A model generated the notes under the pieces. That model was not told the origin of the DNA. It did no database searches and was given only the letters and a program-made list of their open reading frames with translations. From Lacihabitans sp. LS3-19 (GTDB lineage: Bacteria > Bacteroidota > Bacteroidia > Cytophagales > Spirosomataceae), in the NCBI RefSeq assembly GCF_024343575.1, contig NZ_RJUA01000127.1, positions 400,001-464,000 on the forward strand: 64,000 nt of DNA. The letters run 5' to 3'. The translations under genes were made by a program, and so were the position numbers. Positions within the stretch are counted from its first letter, which is position 1. Every line of letters begins with the position of its first letter. This document shows positions 26,687 to 35,462 of the stretch, piece by piece.

Positions 26687-26722
26687 AAGCCTCTGCTTCT
26701 TTTAAAGATTCAGAGGTTTTTT
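26687..26722 (+). terminator. Rho-independent terminator of rpsJ
   Basis: CCTCTG (26690-26695) pairs with CAGAGG (26711-26716) and is followed by T6; it lies 29 bases after the stop. Confidence 0.75.
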
Positions 26723-26825
26723 GTTTTTCAGCTTACTTAAACAATGAAAAAATGCATTTCTTTCATTTCAAGTCACAAAATTTTCCAATATTTCAATTCC
26801 ATAATTATTTCTTCAAGTATTTTCT

Positions 26826-26833
26826 TATTTTTG
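26826..26833 (+). promoter_or_regulatory. Candidate -7 element of upp
   Basis: TATTTTTG, a perfect TAnnTTTG match 20 bases before the upp start codon; implies a very short leader. Confidence 0.45.
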
Positions 26834-26853
26834 TTCTAAACTAAAAAAATAAG

Positions 26854-27498
26854 ATGTGGGTATTAGCTGAGCAAAATTCGGTTGCAAAAAATTTCCTTTG
26901 TGAACTTAGGGATGAAGAAACACAAAAAGATGCAATGCGATTTCGGAGAAATCTGGAAAGAATAGGTGAAATTTTTGCTTATGAAATTTCAAAAACCTTA
27001 AGTTTCAAAAATACTAAAATCAATACATCTTTAGGCGTCAAAGAAACGCAAGAACTTACTGACTACCCAATCATTGCAACAGTTTTACGTGCTGCAATGC
27101 CATTACACCAAGGCTTACTCAATTTTTTTGACAAATCTGAAAGCTCTTTTATAGGAGCTTACCGTGGCGTTCATGACAAAAAGGAACACTTTGAAATCGA
27201 AATGGATTATATAAGTAGCCCTAGCTTGCAGGGTAAAACATTGATTATTTGTGACCCAATGTTAGCCACTGGAAAGTCCTTAGAAAAGGCTTATCATGCA
27301 TTGTTGAGGTTTGGTATTCCAGCTAAAACACATATCGTATCAGTTGTAGCTAGCCAAAGAGGTGTAAGATATATCAATGCCAGAATGCCAGAATGCAAAC
27401 TTTGGATTGGCGATATAGATGACGAACTAAATACCAAATCTTATATTGTACCTGGACTTGGCGACGCCGGTGATTTAGCATTTGGCGTAAAAATTTAA
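26854..27498 (+). CDS. upp: Uracil phosphoribosyltransferase
   Basis: A 214-residue enzyme that converts uracil and PRPP to UMP (pyrimidine salvage). The PRPP-binding motif IICDPMLATGKSL is intact, VLRAAMPLHQGLL and the C-terminal IVPGLGDAGDLAFG uracil-binding tail are diagnostic. Length is in the family range. The MFS gene starts 28 bases downstream on the same strand, so the two are likely co-transcribed, which hints at a nucleobase or nucleoside substrate for the transporter. Confidence 0.95.
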   Translation: MWVLAEQNSVAKNFLCELRDEETQKDAMRFRRNLERIGEIFAYEISKTLSFKNTKINTSLGVKETQELTDYPIIATVLRAAMPLHQGLLNFFDKSESSFIGAYRGVHDKKEHFEIEMDYISSPSLQGKTLIICDPMLATGKSLEKAYHALLRFGIPAKTHIVSVVASQRGVRYINARMPECKLWIGDIDDELNTKSYIVPGLGDAGDLAFGVKI

Positions 27499-27526
27499 AC
27501 CCTATTATAAAAGAATAAACCCTACC

Positions 27527-28780
27527 ATGGAAAAACAAAAATCTGACTTGCAGTTACTTTTCAGTATGCCCGTAATCGTGGCGGCTTTAGGCTATTTTGT
27601 GGATATTTATGATTTACAACTTTTTGGAATAGTCAGAATTCCAAGTTTACAAAGTCTTGGTCTAAACAAAACTGAAGTGGATACAATTGGAACAGAAATT
27701 ATAAACATTCAAATGATTGGTCTTCTTTTGGGTGGAATACTCTGGGGAACTTTAGGCGATAAAAAAGGTAGGTTGTCTGTACTTTTCGGGTCAATTATAA
27801 CCTATTCACTTGCCAATATTTTTTGTGGATTTATTCCTCAAATGGACTTTGTAAACAAGGTCGAAACTTATAAATGGTTGAGATTTCTAGCTGGAATTGG
27901 CCTTGCAGGTGAATTGGGTGCTGGAATAACTTTGGTCTCAGAAGCACTTCCAAGGCACCTACGAGCAAAAGGCACCTCACTAGTTGCAGGAGTTGGACTT
28001 TTAGGAGCTGTAGTCGCTACATTTACTGTAAAATTATCTGGAACTTGGACCATCGCATACTTCATTGGAGGTGCAATGGGCTTTCTACTGCTACTATTAA
28101 GAGTTGGTGTTTTGGAGTCTGGAATGTATAAAAACATCACACAAAACAAAGCTATTCAAAAAGGTAATTTCTTTTCGTTTTTTACGGATTGGGATAGATT
28201 TACGAAATACTTAAGATGTATTGGAATAGGACTACCAACTTGGTTTTGTATAGGCATATTGGTTTATTTAAGCAATCAATTTGGAGAAGCATTCGGCTTT
28301 ACAGAAAAAGTGGAGCCAGGACTTGCCATTATGTGGGCCTATGTGGGTATTTCCGCAGGTGATTTTCTTAGTGGTTTTTTGAGTCATTGGTTAGCTTCAC
28401 GCAAGAAAGCCATTGGTTTTATGATGGGGATGTCTCTACTCGGCGTTCTGTTTTATCTTTTCGGAGGTATGCAATCTGCCTTTACGCTATATGTCACTTG
28501 TGTTTGGCTGGGCTTCTGGACAGGTTATTGGGCCATGTTTGTGACAGTTGGAGCTGAGCAATTTGGCACAAACCTTAGAGCAACTGCTGCCACTACCGTA
28601 CCCAATATGGTAAGAGGTGCAGTGGCTGGCATGACGACTTTGTTTGGCTTATTCAAAACCGACAATGGTGTTGTTTGGGCAGCCGCAATAGTTGGTTTAA
28701 TTATCTATACATTAGGATTTTACTCTACTTTTACCATTGCAGAAACACATAACAAAGACTTGGATTACCTTGAAGTTTAA
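27527..28780 (+). CDS. MFS transporter
   Basis: A 417-residue major facilitator with about 12 transmembrane helices. The loop 2-3 signature reads WGTLGDKKGRLSVLFGS (motif A), and a matching block occurs after helix 8 (GDFLSGFLSHWLASRKKAIG). It resembles the sugar/aromatic acid:H+ symporter branch rather than drug efflux. Its position 28 bases after upp suggests, but does not prove, transport of a pyrimidine or related compound. Its stop codon overlaps that of the convergent desaturase gene. Confidence 0.8.
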   Translation: MEKQKSDLQLLFSMPVIVAALGYFVDIYDLQLFGIVRIPSLQSLGLNKTEVDTIGTEIINIQMIGLLLGGILWGTLGDKKGRLSVLFGSIITYSLANIFCGFIPQMDFVNKVETYKWLRFLAGIGLAGELGAGITLVSEALPRHLRAKGTSLVAGVGLLGAVVATFTVKLSGTWTIAYFIGGAMGFLLLLLRVGVLESGMYKNITQNKAIQKGNFFSFFTDWDRFTKYLRCIGIGLPTWFCIGILVYLSNQFGEAFGFTEKVEPGLAIMWAYVGISAGDFLSGFLSHWLASRKKAIGFMMGMSLLGVLFYLFGGMQSAFTLYVTCVWLGFWTGYWAMFVTVGAEQFGTNLRATAATTVPNMVRGAVAGMTTLFGLFKTDNGVVWAAAIVGLIIYTLGFYSTFTIAETHNKDLDYLEV

Positions 28781-30033
28781 TTTAAACTTAAAACTTCTTT
28801 GGTTCTGAAAAAATAAATAGAAACAATGCTCGAAATAATCATGTATGCTAGAAAGATTAATTTCAAGACAGGTACTATTTCGAAAATTGGCAACCAAAAA
28901 TTGGTAAATAAAACAACGGCCATTCCGAAAAGGTTTTTTGCAATTTCGAAAAGTAGAAAATCAGGATTTTTGTCCATCAATTCTGTGTAGGCGTAAATAT
29001 TCAAGGCTACAAAAAGACCATAAATCAATAAACCGCTCAAGTCAAATTTGCCGAAGTAATAAAACATAGTAGTCAAAAAACCGAGCGTAATAATAAATTG
29101 AAACCAAATCCAAATACGGGCATTTAAAGAGAATTCGGTTTTGTATTTGTTAAAATTATAAGGATCTAAAATTTTAGCTACGGGATATTTTTCTTCAAAA
29201 CCTTCAGGCCTCCAACCAGTGGGTTTAAACCATATCGTAAGTTTATCTTTCCAATTTTCAGCTCTCCAAGCGTCTTGTATCAACAACCAAAGGTGCTTGA
29301 AATTTATTTTTATTGGATTCCAAGTGGACATGGGGCGTGTTATACCATAAACAGGTTTCAAATTAGGTAACTCTTCCTGGAAAGTACCGAACAGCTTATC
29401 CCAAATGATAAATATCTGGCCATGGTTTTTATCTAAATATTCGGGATTTAAGGCATGATGCACACGGTGATGCGAAGGCGTAACGATGATTTTTTCGAGA
29501 AAACCTAGCTTGCCGATGTAAACTGTATGGTACCAAAACTGAGCAAAAAGCTGCAAAGGTGCAACTACAGCAATAACCTCAGGCTTAACTCCAAAAATGG
29601 CAGCAGGAATAAGAAAAAAAGTGAAAATGTTGACAAAAGAAGAAATGCTTTGACGTAAGGCACAGGCCAAATTAAACTCCTCAGAACTATGGTGAATGGC
29701 GTGTTTATTCCAGAAAAAATTGATTTGATGAGACAGTCTATGTACCCAATATCCTGAAAAATCAATAGCCACAAAAGCTATGATATATACCCAAACCGTA
29801 GACTTTATCTCCAAAAAAGCAAAATGTTCATAAAACCATTTGTAGGAAATAATGGTAATACTTAAACCCAAAACGTCTTTTAATGTATTTGTATATCCCG
29901 AACTAAGGCTAGAAATAGTATCCATAGCTCGAAATTCATCTTTAAACCGAAGATAGCCATATAGTTTTTCGGCCAAAACCAAAATCAAGAAAATTGGAGA
30001 AGCAATCAGTAAAATCTTAGCGTAAGTTTCCAT
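28777..30033 (-). CDS. Sterol desaturase-family membrane protein
   Basis: A 418-residue membrane protein of the fatty acid hydroxylase superfamily. The di-iron histidine clusters are HRLSH, NKHAIHHSSEEFN and SHHRVHHALN, spread over the first half, with helices before and between them. The C-terminal ~150 residues add four predicted helices of unknown role, as in other bacterial members. It likely modifies a lipid; the substrate is unknown. The stop TAA of this gene and that of the MFS gene share TTTAA on opposite strands. Confidence 0.8.
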   Translation of the reverse strand: METYAKILLIASPIFLILVLAEKLYGYLRFKDEFRAMDTISSLSSGYTNTLKDVLGLSITIISYKWFYEHFAFLEIKSTVWVYIIAFVAIDFSGYWVHRLSHQINFFWNKHAIHHSSEEFNLACALRQSISSFVNIFTFFLIPAAIFGVKPEVIAVVAPLQLFAQFWYHTVYIGKLGFLEKIIVTPSHHRVHHALNPEYLDKNHGQIFIIWDKLFGTFQEELPNLKPVYGITRPMSTWNPIKINFKHLWLLIQDAWRAENWKDKLTIWFKPTGWRPEGFEEKYPVAKILDPYNFNKYKTEFSLNARIWIWFQFIITLGFLTTMFYYFGKFDLSGLLIYGLFVALNIYAYTELMDKNPDFLLFEIAKNLFGMAVVLFTNFWLPIFEIVPVLKLIFLAYMIISSIVSIYFFRTKEVLSLN

Positions 30034-30057
30034 TGGTATGCAAGCATAATGTTTTTA

Positions 30058-30065
30058 CAAATATA
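30058..30065 (-). promoter_or_regulatory. Candidate -7 element of the desaturase gene
   Basis: Reads TATATTTG on the minus strand, a perfect TAnnTTTG, 24 bases before the start codon. Confidence 0.4.
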
Positions 30066-30110
30066 AGAATATTTGGGAATTGTGAATATTTTAAGAAAAA
30101 ATTATGTGAT

Positions 30111-30560
30111 TTAAACAAGCTTTTCAAAACATACACTATTCTTTACATCAACATATTGACCATAATTTTCTATAACTGAATAAGCATTTTTATGATAAAG
30201 TGCAATGGCTTCGGTTTGGCGTTTACCAGTTTCTAGAATCAATTTCTCAACTTCAAGTTCTTTTGCCCAATTTTCTAATTCAGCTAAAATTTTTGAAGCA
30301 ATTCCCTTTCCTCGGGCTTGTACAACAGTAAACATTCGCTTTATTTCCCAAGTATTGCCTTCAAACTGCTTTATGGCTCCGCACGCAATTGGCTGGTCAT
30401 TTTCATAAAAAACCAATACATGTTTGATGTTTACTATTTTATTGAATTGGTCATAAAAGGCATGCTCGTCACCATCAGTTACCGCTAGATAAGCATCCAA
30501 TTGTTTAACTAAACTGATGAAGTCCGGGTTTTGGGAATTGGTTTTTAAGATGGTTACCAT
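30111..30560 (-). CDS. GNAT family N-acetyltransferase
   Basis: A 149-residue acetyl-CoA-dependent transferase. The acetyl-CoA loop is RMFTVVQARGKGIASKIL, following the strand GNTWEIK, and the C-terminal LILETGKRQTEAIALYHKNAYSVIENYG completes the fold. The substrate is unknown. It is 6 bases after the DUF6922-like gene on the same strand, so they are co-transcribed. Confidence 0.85.
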   Translation of the reverse strand: MVTILKTNSQNPDFISLVKQLDAYLAVTDGDEHAFYDQFNKIVNIKHVLVFYENDQPIACGAIKQFEGNTWEIKRMFTVVQARGKGIASKILAELENWAKELEVEKLILETGKRQTEAIALYHKNAYSVIENYGQYVDVKNSVCFEKLV

Positions 30561-30566
30561 GTTAAA

Positions 30567-30854
30567 TCAATACGGAAAAGGTGTCGGATTCGACCGTTTC
30601 AAGGTGTAGCATCTAAATAAAGGTCTATCAATAGCGGCTGAAGCTAAATACATTCTAGTTTCTGGCAAAAACTTGGCGTTTAGTAATGCTTCAGTTACTT
30701 TATCCACACCATAATATTTGAAGCAATTTCTGATATCGGGCACATCACCACGCTCAAACACACGCTCAATCACAAAATTGGCCTTATCGTCGTAATCTAT
30801 ATTCTCGAATACCACATCCCAGAAAATGCGTTTGTTGAAAATTGGTTTTTCCAT
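30567..30854 (-). CDS. Small DUF6922-like protein
   Basis: A 95-residue protein resembling the DUF6922 group: FWDVVFENIDYDDKANFVIERVFERGDVPDI, then YYGVDKVTEALLNAKFLPETR. Relatives often sit next to an AbiEii-like nucleotidyltransferase gene and are suspected antitoxins; here no such partner exists and a GNAT gene follows instead. A TAAATTTG -7 element lies only 4 bases before its start codon, suggesting a nearly leaderless mRNA. A diverged copy of its 5' end is found at 31536-31609. Confidence 0.6.
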   Translation of the reverse strand: MEKPIFNKRIFWDVVFENIDYDDKANFVIERVFERGDVPDIRNCFKYYGVDKVTEALLNAKFLPETRMYLASAAIDRPLFRCYTLKRSNPTPFPY

Positions 30855-30890
30855 GTAACAAATTTAGGATTTTTTGGAAGAAAATGAAAA
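30818..30890. repeat. Copy A of a ~72-bp imperfect direct repeat
   Basis: Covers the first ~12 codons of the DUF6922-like gene and its promoter. Copy B lies at 31536-31609 in the same orientation. They share AGAAAATGC, TTTGTTGAAAATTGGTT and GATTTTTTGG blocks, roughly 80-85% identical by eye with one indel. Confidence 0.75.
30859..30866 (-). promoter_or_regulatory. Candidate -7 element of the DUF6922-like gene
   Basis: Reads TAAATTTG on the minus strand; only 4 bases separate it from the ATG, so the transcript would begin at or next to the start codon. Confidence 0.4.
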
Positions 30891-30925
30891 TGTAATTCTT
30901 AATGCAATTTTTTGGTTTATGGCAT

Positions 30926-30954
30926 TTGTATTTGGTTGAATTTTGATAGATTTG
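30926..30954 (+). promoter_or_regulatory. Promoter of the first toxin-antitoxin pair
   Basis: TTG (30926-30928), 18 bases, TAGATTTG (30947-30954): a full Bacteroidota consensus. The start codon is 18 bases further on. ATTTG/CAAAT arms (30950-30972) flank the leader and could be an operator. Confidence 0.6.
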
Positions 30955-30972
30955 TATAAAATAGATTCAAAT

Positions 30973-31203
30973 ATGACAATTGCATCAGCTCAAAAAGAAA
31001 TAATGGCGGAAATTTCTCAGATTCAAGACCTTGAAACCTTGGAAACGGTAAATTATTATCTAAAAAATAGAATCATTCCTTACAATTTAACTGAAAATCA
31101 ATTGAGTATATTAAAGGAAAGTGATGCACAATACCGAAGAAAAGAAGTAAAGGAGAACACAACAATATTAATCGAACTCGAAAAATGGCTCGAAGAAAAG
31201 TAA
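30973..31203 (+). CDS. Antitoxin of a RelE/ParE-type pair
   Basis: A 76-residue acidic, helical protein. The start is the ATG at 30973, since the upstream TTG (30943) lies inside the promoter. MTIASAQKEIMAEISQIQD forms an N-terminal helix like those of Bacteroidota RelB/ParD-like antitoxins, and the C terminus ENTTILIELEKWLEEK is a toxin-wrapping acidic helix. It overlaps the toxin gene by 19 bases in another frame. The assignment rests mainly on the pairing. Confidence 0.7.
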   Translation: MTIASAQKEIMAEISQIQDLETLETVNYYLKNRIIPYNLTENQLSILKESDAQYRRKEVKENTTILIELEKWLEEK

Positions 31204-31481
31204 TTTGGACAAAAAATGCTGAATTATTATTTAAGGAAATTCTAACCTTCTACTTTGAGAGAAACCAAAATAAAACGTACAGCAAAAAACTGCTACAGAA
31301 AGTAAAATCCTTAACAAATAAACTTTCAAGGTTTCCATTTTTGGGCTTTGAAATAGAAACTACAAACTATAGGGAAATAATTTTTGATCACTATTCAATC
31401 ATTTATTCCGTTTCTGAAAATGAAGTTGTGATTAAATTGATTTGGGATCATAGACGAAATCCTGATGTATTAAGGCTTTAA
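31185..31481 (+). CDS. RelE/ParE-family toxin
   Basis: A 98-residue basic protein of the RelE/ParE superfamily. RKVIWTKNAELLFKEIL opens the fold, LSRFPFLGFEIE follows, and YREIIFDHYSIIYSVSENEVVIKLIWDHRRNP gives the antiparallel strands and the terminal RRNP typical of this branch. RelE members cut mRNA on the ribosome and ParE members poison gyrase; sequence alone does not decide, though WDHRRNP is commoner in ParE-like proteins. Confidence 0.8.
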   Translation: MARRKVIWTKNAELLFKEILTFYFERNQNKTYSKKLLQKVKSLTNKLSRFPFLGFEIETTNYREIIFDHYSIIYSVSENEVVIKLIWDHRRNPDVLRL

Positions 31482-31535
31482 CAAATAGTGAACTTATGAT
31501 TTTAAGAGTTTTTTTTAATTTTAACAAATAACTAA

Positions 31536-31609
31536 CCTAGAAAATGCTTTTGTTGAAAATTGGTTATTCACATAAAATAAATTAAGATTTTTTGGGGAGA
31601 AAATGAAAA
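31536..31609 (-). pseudogene. Copy B: relic of the 5' end of the DUF6922-like gene
   Basis: Same orientation as copy A (30818-30890). The start region now reads ATGTGA, i.e. a stop right after ATG, and the -7 element has become TTAATTTA. Homology stops after ~12 codons. The toxin-antitoxin pair lies exactly between the copies. Confidence 0.7.
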
Positions 31610-31648
31610 GCTGTATCTAAAACATTACAGCTTTTCAAGTCTTTTTTT
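31604..31648. terminator. Bidirectional terminator hairpin
   Basis: TGAAAAGCTGTA (31604-31615) pairs perfectly with TACAGCTTTTCA (31626-31637); CTTTTTTT follows on the plus strand. It separates the toxin gene from the convergent prolyl oligopeptidase gene. Confidence 0.75.
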
Positions 31649-31666
31649 CTTCTATATACCAGCCGA

Positions 31667-33775
31667 TCAGTTTATTTTTAAATTTGTAACCCCCATATTC
31701 CAAAAGATAAACCCATAAATATCTGCCATAGTTTCGATGTTCTTTTTGGTGTTGGAGGCCCCGTGTCCTGAGTTGGTGTCTATACGTATCAATAATGGGT
31801 TTTTGGTACTTTCTGCTGCTTTGGCTTGTAGTTCAGCGGCATATTTAAACGAGTGGGCTGGCACTACGCGGTCGTCGTGATCGGCAGTGGTTACCAAAGT
31901 TGCTGGGTAATTTACGCCTGATTTGATATTGTGCAAAGGCGAATAGCCATACAGCACTTTAAACTCTTCGGCATTGTCAGCTGAGCCATAGTCTGCAATC
32001 CAGTTCCAACCTATCGTGAATTTGTGAAAACGCAACATGTCCATTACGCCCACTTGCGGAATAGCTACCTTTGCCAAATCTGGCCTTTGGTTGATAACCG
32101 TTCCTACCAAAAGTCCTCCATTGGAGCCACCACGAAGTGCCAAATGCTCCGAATCGCAGTATTTGTTGGCAATAAGATATTCACCTGCAGCAATGAAATC
32201 ATCAAATACATTTTGTTTTTTGAGTTTCATGCCTTGTTCATGCCATTTTTCGCCGTATTCTGAGCCACCACGCAAATTGGCTTGAGCATAAACCCCACCA
32301 TATTCCAGAAACGGAATCAAAAGTGGACTGAAAGCGGGGTTCAAACTAATATTAAAACCACCGTAACCATAGAGTAAAGTTGGATTTTGAGAATCAAGCT
32401 TCAATCCTTTTTTGTAAGTAATGAACATTGGTACTTTGGTACCATCTTTTGAAGTATAAAACACCTGTTTGGTTTCAAAATCATCGGCCTTAAAATCTAC
32501 TTCAGGATTCCTAAATACTGAGCTTTTCTTTGTGGCGATATCGTATCGATAAATAGTAGGAGGAAAAGTAAAAGATGTAAAAGAATAGAAAACAAATTTG
32601 TCGTCTTTGTCACCTCCAAAACCACCTGCTGTACCTAATCCAGGCAATTTTACTTCATTTTCTAATTTGCCTTTTAAGTCATAAACATATATCCTTGAGG
32701 TAACGTCTTTCAGGTAATTCAAGAAAAGTTTTCCTCCAGCTGTGCCTGCACCTTGCAATGGCTCAGGTTTTTCAGCTATGAAATCAGAGAATTTGCTGGT
32801 TTTTGGATCAAACAATTGTAGTTTTTCATTTGGTGCATTGTCATTGGTTTGAATAATAAATTTTCCATTCACATTATCAATAAATGAATAGGCCGAATTT
32901 GTAATTTCTTTTACAACTGGCGTAAATTCTTTTTGGTCTTTGGATTTATAAAAAAGGGCATTGCCGTCGAACCCTTTACCTCTATCACTTAGGTATAATA
33001 GTGCATATTTCTCGTCTTCTGATGTGCTAAGGGTATGAAACCTCTGGGCATTTTCTGGATCTTGATATACCAATTGGTCTTTATCTTGGCTAGTACCAAT
33101 CGTATGATACCAAACTTGATGGTTTTCGTTTTTAGCTGCTAAGGCACTTCCTTCTGGTTTTGGATAGCGACTGTAGTAAAATCCGTCTCCTTGCCAAGCT
33201 AAACCTGAAACCTTTACCCATTCTAATTTATCATCCATTTGTTTCAAGGATTTAAGATTCAAAACAAAAACATCTTGCCAATCAGAACCACCATTAGATA
33301 AAGCAAAAGCCGCATATTTCCCGTCTTTAGAGATACGGAACTGCATAAGCCGTGTCGTTCCATCTGCTGAAAGTTGATTTGGATCCATAACCATTTCGGG
33401 TGTAGCATCTAAACCTTTTTGGCGATACAAAACGGATTGGTTTTGCAAACCATCATTTTTATAAAAATAAAACCATTCATGTTTTTTGGATGGTGCCGAA
33501 TATTTAGGATAATTATAAACCTTTTCGAGACGATCTTGCAATTGTTTTTTATAAGGTATTTTTGATAAATAATCGAAAGTAACCTCATTTTGGGCTTTTA
33601 CCCAAGCACCCGTTTCTGCTGACTTATCATCTTCCAACCATCGGTATGGATCTTTTACTTCAGTGCCGTGATAGTTGTCAGTTTGTGTTCCTTTTTGCGT
33701 TTGAGGATAATTTATTTGAGCCATTGAAAATATTGGAATTAAAAATAAAGCGATTAGTCTGATTGTTGATTTCAT
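31667..33775 (-). CDS. Prolyl oligopeptidase (S9A)
   Basis: A 702-residue exported serine peptidase that cuts after proline in short peptides. A signal peptide (MKSTIRLIALFLIPIFSMAQ) is followed by the seven-bladed propeller (residues ~60-420) and the alpha/beta-hydrolase domain. The triad is visible: Ser in RGGSNGGLLVG, Asp in DHDDRVVPAHS, His in NSGHGASN. The YRWLEDD and PEMVMDPNQL segments match S9A. Probably periplasmic. Single transcript. Confidence 0.95.
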   Translation of the reverse strand: MKSTIRLIALFLIPIFSMAQINYPQTQKGTQTDNYHGTEVKDPYRWLEDDKSAETGAWVKAQNEVTFDYLSKIPYKKQLQDRLEKVYNYPKYSAPSKKHEWFYFYKNDGLQNQSVLYRQKGLDATPEMVMDPNQLSADGTTRLMQFRISKDGKYAAFALSNGGSDWQDVFVLNLKSLKQMDDKLEWVKVSGLAWQGDGFYYSRYPKPEGSALAAKNENHQVWYHTIGTSQDKDQLVYQDPENAQRFHTLSTSEDEKYALLYLSDRGKGFDGNALFYKSKDQKEFTPVVKEITNSAYSFIDNVNGKFIIQTNDNAPNEKLQLFDPKTSKFSDFIAEKPEPLQGAGTAGGKLFLNYLKDVTSRIYVYDLKGKLENEVKLPGLGTAGGFGGDKDDKFVFYSFTSFTFPPTIYRYDIATKKSSVFRNPEVDFKADDFETKQVFYTSKDGTKVPMFITYKKGLKLDSQNPTLLYGYGGFNISLNPAFSPLLIPFLEYGGVYAQANLRGGSEYGEKWHEQGMKLKKQNVFDDFIAAGEYLIANKYCDSEHLALRGGSNGGLLVGTVINQRPDLAKVAIPQVGVMDMLRFHKFTIGWNWIADYGSADNAEEFKVLYGYSPLHNIKSGVNYPATLVTTADHDDRVVPAHSFKYAAELQAKAAESTKNPLLIRIDTNSGHGASNTKKNIETMADIYGFIFWNMGVTNLKIN

Positions 33776-33821
33776 TTTTGATGATTTGAATTGTCGGTAA
33801 ATTTAGGAAAGATTTTCTCCA

Positions 33822-33870
33822 AAAAAACAAAAAACCGATGATTTCAAAACTTGAAAACATCGGTTTTTAT
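33822..33870 (-). terminator. Terminator of the efflux operon
   Basis: AAAACCGATG (33831-33840) and CATCGGTTTT (33858-33867) pair, continued inward by TTTCAA/TTGAAA after one A-A mismatch. On the minus strand a T-rich tract follows. Confidence 0.85.
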
Positions 33871-33887
33871 CGAAAACTTGAAAATAA

Positions 33888-35459
33888 TTAATGTGCGTCC
33901 ACTGGTGCTGTCATTTTTCCAGCTCCTTTTTTTATCAATAATATAAAAGGTATACAAGCCAGAAAAAGATTCCCCAATACTAAAAAGACATCCATATATG
34001 CTAATAATGCTGCTTGTTTGGATACTCCGAAATCTAATAATTGATAGGCCTTGTTTAGGGCATCATTTGCAGAAAATCCTTTGCTCATAAACATTTGAGT
34101 CATGCTAGAAATTCTAGCTTGCACTTCTTGCGAAAACACTGGCATGTGGCTCACGAGGTCGCTTCTGTGATTTGCATTCCAAGTAGAAATCATGGTGGTG
34201 ATGATAGCAATACCAAATGACCCGCCCAACTGTCTCATCATACCAGTAAATGCAGCTCCATCACCTATCTCTCTACCCTTCAAACCACTCAGCGAAAGTG
34301 TGGTAATTGGGATAAACAATAAACCCATGCCCATTCCTCTTAATACCAAAGGCCAAATAAAATGCTCACTACCAGTGTCTGCTGTTAGGATTCTATATGA
34401 CCACTGACAATAGATAAAAAATATCAAAAACCCACTGGCTACCAAATACTTAGGAGACACACCTTTTTGTAATAACATACCAATAAAAGGCATCATAAAA
34501 GCCGTAGTAATTGAACTTGGTATTAATAACATACCTGATTGCGTGGCAGTCCAACCCAAAATAGATTGTAAATAAATTGGTATGATAAACGTAGAGCCAT
34601 ACAATCCAAAACCCAAAATAAAGGACATAATGGTACCAATGGCCAAATTGTTATCTTTTAAAACCCGAAGATTGACAATAGGATGCTCGGCTACGATTTC
34701 TCTCCATATAAAAAAGAAGAAGCCAAAGACAGCCAAAATACTCAATATCAATATTTTGTTGTTATTAAACCAATCGTCTTGTTGACCGTGCTCTAAAACA
34801 AATTGTAAAGAACCAACAGCAACAGAAAGTAATGCAATCCCAATAAAATCAACCTGTCTTACCGAAAGTTTAGTTGAATATTTCGGACTTTTTACAAAAA
34901 TCAGCGTCATAATTGTGGCCGCAATACCAATTGGAATATTGATATAAAAAATATAAGGCCAAGAAAAATGATCAACCAAATATCCACCTAGAGGAGGTCC
35001 AAGCGTAGGCCCAATGATTACGCCCATACCATAGATAGCTTGGGCCATTCCTCTTTTTTCTTTAGGATAACTCTCCGTGATAATCGTTTGGGCAGTTACC
35101 AATAGTGCTCCTCCACCTAAACCTTGAATAAATCTAAATAGGATTAATTCTGTTATTGTAGAAGAATTCCCACATAAAAAAGATGATACAGTAAAAATAA
35201 TAATTGATGCTGCAAAATAGTTGCGACGGCCAAACTGCTGAGATAACCAACTAGACATAGGCACAACGATTACGTTTGCGATGGCATAAGCTGTAACTAC
35301 CCAAGCTACATCTGTTAGTGTAACACCTAGACTGCCCTTCATGTCGTTAAGAGCCACGTTGACAATTGTAGTATCAACGATTTCAAGTAAAGCACATAGA
35401 ATGGCCGTAATAGTGATAATCACTCTACGGTAGCCATATTCTACTAAATTATCCTCCAT
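33888..35459 (-). CDS. DHA2-family drug efflux MFS permease (EmrB-like)
   Basis: A 523-residue inner-membrane H+ antiporter with about 14 transmembrane helices, the DHA2 layout. ALLEIVDTTIVNVALNDM is the motif D1-type opening, WLSQQFGRRNYF the loop 2-3 motif A, and GMGVIIGPTLGPPLGG the antiporter motif C. It is the last gene of a four-gene operon and starts 3 bases after the HlyD stop. With HlyD and TolC it would form a tripartite pump that expels drugs or metabolites. Confidence 0.9.
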   Translation of the reverse strand: MEDNLVEYGYRRVIITITAILCALLEIVDTTIVNVALNDMKGSLGVTLTDVAWVVTAYAIANVIVVPMSSWLSQQFGRRNYFAASIIIFTVSSFLCGNSSTITELILFRFIQGLGGGALLVTAQTIITESYPKEKRGMAQAIYGMGVIIGPTLGPPLGGYLVDHFSWPYIFYINIPIGIAATIMTLIFVKSPKYSTKLSVRQVDFIGIALLSVAVGSLQFVLEHGQQDDWFNNNKILILSILAVFGFFFFIWREIVAEHPIVNLRVLKDNNLAIGTIMSFILGFGLYGSTFIIPIYLQSILGWTATQSGMLLIPSSITTAFMMPFIGMLLQKGVSPKYLVASGFLIFFIYCQWSYRILTADTGSEHFIWPLVLRGMGMGLLFIPITTLSLSGLKGREIGDGAAFTGMMRQLGGSFGIAIITTMISTWNANHRSDLVSHMPVFSQEVQARISSMTQMFMSKGFSANDALNKAYQLLDFGVSKQAALLAYMDVFLVLGNLFLACIPFILLIKKGAGKMTAPVDAH

Positions 35460-35462
35460 ATT

